Positions 57,173 through 64,000 of a DNA stretch of 64,000 bases are shown here, piece by piece. Within the stretch, counting starts at the first letter, position 1. Every line of letters starts with the position of its first letter. The notes beneath the pieces are model-generated. The model saw nothing but the letters and a program-made list of their open reading frames with translations, made no database searches and was not told the DNA's origin. This DNA is from Branchiostoma floridae. Taxonomy: Eukaryota > Chordata > Leptocardii > Amphioxiformes > Branchiostomatidae. The DNA lies in contig NC_049985.1 in assembly GCF_000003815.2 (NCBI RefSeq), forward strand, positions 3,954,135 through 4,018,134, written 5' to 3'. The position numbers were made by a program, and so were the translations under genes.

Positions 57173-60100
57173 ATGGCGGACTCGTACAACTTCGTTAAGT
57201 CTACCAAGCTTAAGCTTAAGGGAGAGAAGAGCAGGTAAGAGCACAATTCCGTTTCGGAGGCTAGGGAAACTCTGTTTTTAGTTGCTACCTTGCCCCCCTC
57301 CCCACATCAGCGTTGTCTGTACTAGTAGTGTTTTGTTCGGTATGCTCTCACCTTTGAAGACAGCCAGTAGATATACCCGAAGATTAATAAGGCAGGGTGT
57401 GGGGCAGTAGGACATGTACTCCCTTCCCAGTCATTTTTTTTTTTTTTTGCGCAGACTGAAACCAAGATGTCAAAAAATTAAGGTACTGGCCAGTACAGTG
57501 GACAGAATTTTTAAGACTGTGTTGTTGGACTCTTCTGCAGTCACAAGAAACACAAGAAGAAGAAGAGGAAGAGAGAAAGAGATGCTGACTCCGCTGGACC
57601 ATCGCTGGATGAGCAGCGGCAAGACCAAGAACTGCATGGTTAGTTTCTTCTTCTTTTCTTTCATTAAACCACGTAACAGCATCAAGGCAAAACACAACAG
57701 TTTCGTACAGGAAGTACAGACTGCATAAGACAAGTCAAAGTCAAGGTCATCAAACCAGACTGTAAAGAACTGTAACAAGAAAAATGTTTGACCTACTCTC
57801 ACGGGGATGGACCCTTACTCTTATAATAACGTTATATCGATAGTAACTGTGACGGTTAGATGTGCTCTAGGTGTTTCTCAAACATGGCACCTCTGACTTT
57901 GTGTCACATCAAAGTCAATAACTAAGGGCACAAAATTTGGGCATTTCATGGCTTCAAAACCAGAAGGGTTAGATTATATGTCGATATTGTAACGTTCCCT
58001 AGCCACAATGCCAAAAAGGTAGTTGTTTGTTGTGCAAAATTGTCAAAGAACCAACTGTGGCAATCGTTGAAGATACAAACACTGAGTGTATGACAGCCAA
58101 GATGCTAAATACTTTAACATGATTTGATAAGTTGTGATGTTGACAAATCTGAGACCTGCAGTTTTCTCTGTATCTGCTAGGTGGCTGGTGGAGTGTTGAG
58201 AATTTTGACCAGATCAAGAACAACATCGCCGTGGAGCTGGGGAACAGCAGCTACGTGATGGCGACGGACACAGGACTGTTCACACTGGGGGCTCCACATG
58301 CAGGTGATGCTGATCTCTCTTTTGATGAAGAAGGACAGTTCAAAACTAGAAAGGCCGACATTTGCTTAGGAGCAAATACAGCATATTGCAATCCATCTTC
58401 ATCCTTGAAAAAATCCCCAAATTCAACAATTTGAAGTACTGTTTGCTCAAAGGGAAAATGAAGTACTGTGGGCACTTGTCCTACACACCTTCATGCCGAA
58501 TTTTAGGTCATTTGGTTTCAATATAAGGGCATAGGAGCCAAAAATATACATTTTTTAGTTAAAAATGGCTAAAAACCCCAAAATAACTTACTTCATAAGT
58601 GCTCTATGAAGAAAGTGTTGATGGGGTCCTGTTGTCATATGTCCAATTTACCTTTGTACCAAATTTCAGGTCATTTGGTTTACATACAAGGGCATAGAAG
58701 CCAAAAATATATATTTTTAGTCAAAAATGACTGAAAACCCCAAAATAACTAATTTTTGAAGTGATCTATGAAGAAAGTGCCAATGGGGTCCTGTGAGCAT
58801 ATGTTCAATGCACCTCTGTACCAAATTTCAGGTCATTTGGTTTCTATACAAGGGCATAGGAGCAAAAAATATGCATTTTTAGTCAAAAATGGCCAAAAAC
58901 CCTAAAATAACTCATTTTCGGAGTAAACAATGAATATAGCGTTGATGGGGTTCTGTGGTCATATGTCAAACGCACCTCTGTACCAAATTTCAGGTCATTT
59001 GGTTTTAATACAAGGGCATAGGAGCCAAAAATATACATTTTTCGTAATAAATGGCCAAAAACCCTAAAATAACTAATTTTTGAAGTGATCTATGAATAAA
59101 GTGTTGATGGTTTTCTGTGTTCATATGTCCAATGCACCTCTGTACCAAATTTCAGGTCATTAGCTTGTAATACCAGGGCACAGGGGCCCAAAATATACAT
59201 ATTTTGTCTAAAAATGACCAAAAACCCTAAATATCATAAATTCTAAGGCCTCTATCAAAAAAGTGAAAAAAAACACCTGGGGGTATTTGATATCCCTACC
59301 CCCATGCCAAATTTCAGCTCATTTGGCCCAAAAATGAAAAAGTTAATGGGGTCTGAAGATTTGACAGGAGAAGAAACTCAGCAAAAACAATATATTGCAA
59401 TCCCATACTATGTATGGATTGCAATATAATTACTGTAAATGTATTTAATTTCGCGGGGATTTAATTTCGCGGTAGCGGGAAAAGGGACTTTTCGCGGTGG
59501 ATTTAAGTTCGCGGTAACAGCATAGACTGCAGGCTAATACCATAATAGAAAAATGTTCGCGGTGGTTTTAAGTTCGCGGTGAAGTGATCACCGGGAAAAC
59601 CGCGATCATTAATCCACCGCGAACATTTCTGCATTTACAGTAGCTATGACCATCATAAATGACCATACAGAAGTAGTTGTCCCTTAGATTAATAAGGGTA
59701 TTAAAACAAACATCAACGGACTCAAACCACTCAACTGGGCCACTCACGCTGGCTGACAGCTGGCCAGCACTAATGTTGGGAGAAGGTGGAATTGCAGGCT
59801 AGTATGCCAGGGCTGTTGCTTGCCATACACAAGTATAAAGGTGAGGTCCTGGGACAAGAGGATCTAACTTATAAGGGTTAGTCCTTCTGCAATTGTGATA
59901 TATATATATCATGGTCAATGAATAGAAATAAAGACTTCATCAGACAATCAGTCTGATGTTCCCTGTTTTTCCTTGTAAATACAGATGGCGAAGGACCAGA
60001 CCCCACAGAGCAGCTCACAGCCATCGTCGTCTCAGAAACCAAGATCGCCCTGAAGTCAGGGTACGGGAAGTACCTGGGCGTGAACTCCGAGGGCGTAGTG

Positions 60101-61660
60101 ATCGGACGGGCGGACGCCATCGGACCGCGGGAACAGTGGGAGCCCGTGTTTCAGGAAGTATGTGGTGATACGAATGCCAATGTCATTTTTTCCTCATATC
60201 AATTCACCTTATAGGGAAGTAAAGGTATTGTATTCAATTTGGTTTTTCTGCTTTTGTTGTGTCCCATCTCCAAGCAGATATTGGGAGGTAGAATTTTTTT
60301 AGATTCCCATTTCTGTTACAAACTGCCTCTAAAAAAAGCAGACATACATCTAGGAATACATTTCTAGCTACAGATACTGTAGCTTATCGCAGTTGTGGGA
60401 GTATTACAGCAAATAATTTATTATTCAGTTCAGAAACACCAATGTATGTGTATGTCTTTCAGTGTCATCCAAAAGGAAATAAATAAACAAGGATCCTTGA
60501 TAACATGCTTTGTTGTCTTCAGGGGAAAATGGCGCTGCTGGCAGGAAACAGCTGTTTTGTATCGTGTAATGACAGTGGTGACATCGTTGCTACCACCAAA
60601 ACAGCAGGGGAGGGGGAGATGGTCAAAGTAGGGTGCTTTCTTCCTTCTATCTTCATTTTTGCAGACTTTGTATCAGTTCAGCCTATTTATAAATCAGGCT
60701 TATAGAAGCCCAGGTCTTTTTTTTTTTTAATTACTGTGCTCTCCCCACAGATCAGAACAAACATAGAGCGAGTCAAGAAACAAAAGGTGGATGTACCTGA
60801 TGAGGAGAAAGGGTCGCTGAAGGAGGCAGAAGTCAACTATGTGTACGTTGAAATCATTTTTTTTGCTTTCCAAAATGTGTTGAATTATGCACCAAAAAGC
60901 AGTTACTCAAGCAGCTAGATGTGATTTGAAAAAAAAAGAAAATTTTGAAAATCATATCATTGTTTGAGTTACTGCTTTTTGGCATATTTTACCGGTATTA
61001 CCTGGATGTCTATATTACCTGGATGTTTTACGTTCATTAAAGTTAAATGTGTTATGATTCCTTCCCTTTTGAATACTTTCTTGTTATGACATGAATGCCA
61101 CTTGTCATGTGCAGGAAGAAGTTCCAAAGTTTCCAAGATCGCAGGTTAAGAATCAATCCAGATGACAGGTCCAAACTTAAGAAGGCCAAAGAAAAGGGCA
61201 CTCTACACGAGTCTCTGTTAGACAGGTGAGACCTTTATTCTATAAAATAACTAAGACACTTATTACAGGGGATTTCAGACCTCAGAAATGTTTGATCTGC
61301 TGCTAACTACATGTTTTTAGGAATATATCTTGATCCTAAGCAGACCCAATGTCAGAGTTTACTATAAATTCATTTATTTTGTAGGAATTTAATTTTGCAT
61401 CAGGAGTGAAATTTCAGGGACTTTCTGTTTAAAATAATCATTGTAATACAGTGACAGTAGTAAACATATCAAATTTGCACCGTAGGTTTAGCCAAGCTTT
61501 TGATAATACTGTTTTCAACTGTTTAGCACCATGTTAGTCTTCATCGAGTACTATTGATATTGTGCATCTTTAGTTTATTGTCAATGACAATGTTGATTTT
61601 TATATTTGTCATTGTGTTTGCAGGAGAGAAAAGATGAAGGCTGACCGATACTGCAAGTAA
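57173..61660 (+). CDS. FRG1: FRG1, actin-bundling / RNA-processing protein (8 exons, 266 aa)
   Basis: Exons: 57173-57234, 57541-57638, 58181-58303, 59985-60157, 60523-60627, 60751-60842, 61115-61225, 61624-61660; phases join and length is near the vertebrate 258 aa. N-terminus [20 protein letters not shown] is followed by a Lys/Arg nuclear-localisation stretch ([12 protein letters not shown]) across exon 2. A fascin-like beta-trefoil follows ([54 protein letters not shown]). It ends in a second basic segment ([11 protein letters not shown]) and KADRYCK at the C-terminus. FRG1 is nucleolar/Cajal-body associated, linked to splicing, and bundles F-actin in known animals. Intron 3 carries a tandem array of 162-bp units. 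Identification is very strong. Confidence 0.96.
58379..59430. mobile_element. Element with ATATTGCAATCCAT ends filled by a 162-bp tandem array
   Basis: Left ATATTGCAATCCAT (about 58381) pairs with ATGGATTGCAATATA (about 59413-59427). Inside, about six units with a period of 162 bp are recognisable by CCAAATTTCAGGTCATTTGG at about 58493, 58656, 58818, 58979, 59142 and 59304. No coding frame. It lies in FRG1 intron 3. Confidence 0.65.
59431..59642. mobile_element. MITE with TACTGTAAATGCA ends, copy 2
   Basis: TACTGTAAATGTA / TGCATTTACAGTA ends with interior TTTAATTTCGCGG and TTCGCGGTGG repeats; relative of 11505-11702. Confidence 0.75.
60898..60977. mobile_element. Short MITE of the ACTCAAG family in an FRG1 intron
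   Basis: AAGCAGTTACTCAAGCAGCT and GTTTGAGTTACTGCTT form inverted ends of an element of about 80 bp. Confidence 0.5.
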
Positions 61661-61822
61661 CAAGACAGACGCACAATGGGGGAGGGGGGCACAGAACATC
61701 TAAACTTGTTAGATTGGTCTTTTTAGACTTTTTAAAAAGTGTACTCTGAGATTCAATACACTGAATGATTTTTAGGTTGAATTGATATTTTGGGTTCAGT
61801 GGTTTTGCATTGATATGGCAAA

Positions 61823-61979
61823 TACAGTCAAAACTGCCCAAGACCATCCAGGACGTATAAAATCTGGTCTATGTGGACACATTGTTACTATAAACAGGAT
61901 TCTTAATGCTTGTGTCAATGGGGAAATCATTTATGGTTTACAACCATGTGGACCATCGATTGCATTGGTTTTGACTGTA
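61823..61979. mobile_element. TACAGTCAAA element inside the FRG1 3' UTR
   Basis: TACAGTCAAAACTGCCCAAG at the left and TTTTGACTGTA at the right; a shorter, diverged member of the family at 25833 and 37069. It lies between the FRG1 stop and its polyadenylation signals. Confidence 0.6.
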
Positions 61980-62048
61980 CATGCTACAAAGATACTTGAA
62001 AGGTGGGTAACATCAGGTTTTTTAACTATTGGCATATAAAGGTCTTTG

Positions 62049-62180
62049 AATAAAAGATGACTGTAGAGAGCTCAAAGAAAAGTGTGCGGTATTGATAATT
62101 CTTGGTCAAACATTTATAGACACTATCAATTGTAACACTGTGACAGTGCGAAAGTATGTTTTCAGAACAATGATAATAAA
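62049..62180 (+). terminator. Candidate FRG1 polyadenylation signals
   Basis: AATAAA at 62049-62054 and 62175-62180, 390-520 bp after the stop. Confidence 0.5.
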
Positions 62181-63711
62181 GGAGACCATCTCAGTTGATT
62201 TATGTGTATATTTATCCCTTAATTCATATTTCATAGTCCATCAAGATATATATCAGGAAGACCCACTTTAATGTTACGATTGATTAACGTCTAATAAACC
62301 CGAACTTTTTAAGGAGGTATCTGAGGTTTCAATACAGATTGTTCTGTTTCAATCTAAGGAAAGTAGATTGATGCTCAACTTATGATTGCAAAGTCAGCTC
62401 TGAAAAAAATGATGAAATGACCAGGATTTTTCAATAGAATTGTGGTCATCCAATCCTTGTGCACAGTCAGAGGGGAATGTTGTCAGGTCAAGAACTTGTG
62501 TGTAAGGACAAAGAAGAACAAAGACACATGAAGGAATAAAGAAAATAAGAGTCTTCAGGACATGTCTATAAGAATAACGCAACAAAAATGCACTCTTTTG
62601 ATGAAGTTGAACACCCAGTTTAATTTCCTGTCATATACTTTTAAGCAATGTCACCATCATTCTTTGTTTTTCTGCCCACATTATCCAGTCTGTAACTTTA
62701 TGCTAGCATTTAGCAAGAATCAAAGAAGCACTAGTGGTCTGATTTTGCCAAACATTGAACAAAAAATTATCATCCAGCAATAATCATTGTGTTTTATGTA
62801 CTTAAAATTTGTTTATTCCGTTTTCCTTGAAAATTATAATTATACTAACTTTCTCTGGCATATCACTTCAGATTTGTGACATGGGCTCACATCATTGCAA
62901 CAAAATTAAAGGCACATTTGAGCTTTTCAGCTCCAAACTACTGGAAATCAGCAGCTTGACATTGTAATAACACAAACCTTATCACATTCAAGTGCAAATT
63001 ATCACCATGATTAACTCAAATATCTACCCCTGAATTCATCACACTTAAGTATCCACCTATACCACATTTTACTTATATTTATGATCACCACAAACATGTA
63101 TATAATATTGTTATCTCCAGATGTTGGAAATTATTATGTTTGCCTAGTTGCCCTTTCTCTGTAACGTGTTACAAACAGGAGATAATTTGCGACAAAATTG
63201 GACAGCTAGGAAAACATACGGATTTGGCTGCAGAACATGGAGATTGCATGCGTCAAACTATGCTTGAGTATTTTTTAACTAGTGATGTGGCCATTTTCCC
63301 TGTGACTCCCTGAAGCTTGCATCTACTCATAGCTGGTCTTCTTGACATCGAGACATCTTCATACTGTAAGAGGAGAGAAGAAAACACATGTATAGTCAGA
63401 CTCAGTATAGTCCCTTATTCAGAAGAGCCACCTACAAATACTGCTCAATTAAAGAGGGGTTCTTACACTAAGTTACACTTACAGGTTACAAAGAATATGT
63501 GCCAGCTCTCTATAAATCATATGAAATCAAATCTGGGAAAATAAAATATAGACAGCATTAAATAGGGGGCTTAAAGTGCTTTAGCCTTCTCTTTGACCTA
63601 GCTTTTTTAGAACTGAATTCAAATACAAAACACACACACAAATTAACTACACTTTCACATACACTTTTCCCTTTCAGACATCCAGGTTTAGATAAATTGC
63701 CCACCCACCCC
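62181..63711. other. Spacer between FRG1 and ATOX1 3' ends
   Basis: A+T-rich sequence between convergent genes. No supported ORF, RNA gene or clear repeat was seen; part is likely the ATOX1 3' UTR. Confidence 0.4.
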
Positions 63712-63842
63712 TCAGTTCTTGGTCCCCACATAGTTGGTGGCCTTCCCTGTTTTCTTCAGTGTCTCCAGGATTTCATCTGAAGACAGGCTGGAGGTCACAA
63801 ACACCTTCTTACCAGGGAGGTCAATGTCAAAATTATCCACAC
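63712..63842 (-). CDS. ATOX1: Copper chaperone ATOX1, last exon only (partial)
   Basis: One exon with a CCGCAG acceptor at 63843 and TGA at 63714-63712 encodes VDNFDIDLPGKKVFVTSS, LETLKKTGKATNYVGTKN. This matches the C-terminal half of ATOX1/HAH1 (DIDLP.KKV, LKKTGK), which hands Cu(I) to the P-type ATPases ATP7A/B. LKKTGK contains the conserved Lys (K60 in human). The MxCxxC copper-binding half must lie in exons beyond 63850; none is seen up to 64000. The gene is convergent with FRG1. Confidence 0.85.
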
Positions 63843-64000
63843 CTGCGGAGAGAAGCAGGACAAAAAAGATTTACAGGTGATAGACAGCAAGACTCTATCA
63901 TATCACTAGGTATCAAAATAGGTAACTTACGGTGCCAAGCTGTCAAGAAAGATTAAAGCTTTAAGTATGATAAATGGAAGCACAAAGCTTTATCAATAAC

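Overview
The window looks like an animal nuclear genome, most likely a cephalochordate (amphioxus, Branchiostoma). Genes are broken into many small exons with GT-AG introns. Introns and spacers are packed with short foldback or MITE-like transposons, microsatellites and non-LTR (LINE) fragments. Coding content is typically metazoan: a goose-type lysozyme, DEG/ENaC channels, a TRIM-NHL protein, PRMT7, UBXN6, FRG1 and ATOX1. Species was inferred from gene content and style only; no search was run.

Layout. (1) 1.7-19.2 kb, plus strand: two secreted-protein genes in tandem. The first (about 266 aa) has a Cys-rich N-terminal module and a body of a family I cannot name. The second (about 560 aa) is a goose-type lysozyme preceded by four eight-cysteine modules on Thr-rich linkers. 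Both begin with the same kind of TATA promoter, non-coding first exon and signal-peptide exon, so that front end was duplicated and joined to two different mature proteins. (2) 20.4-22.2 kb, minus strand: an intronless RING/B-box/NHL gene without a coiled coil, plus a broken copy of its 5' end. (3) 22.5-43.1 kb, minus strand: a segmental duplication carrying two DEG/ENaC sodium-channel genes. The upstream-lying copy (35.6-40.4 kb) has lost one 50-codon exon in frame. Decayed copies of single exons lie beside both genes. (4) 44.9-56.7 kb, minus strand: PRMT7 (16 exons, 690 aa) and UBXN6 (2 exons, 429 aa). (5) 57.2-61.7 kb, plus strand: FRG1 (8 exons, 266 aa), head-to-head with UBXN6 across about 520 bp that carry two opposed CCAAT boxes. 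(6) 63.7-63.8 kb, minus strand: the last exon of ATOX1, whose remaining exons lie outside the window.

Functional picture. The left part is accessory and fast-evolving (a secreted bactericidal enzyme, a secreted unknown, duplicated channels, a TRIM protein). The right part holds conserved housekeeping genes with ordinary introns. Exon models were built by hand from splice sites, reading-frame continuity and family conservation; in every model the exon phases join without a stop.
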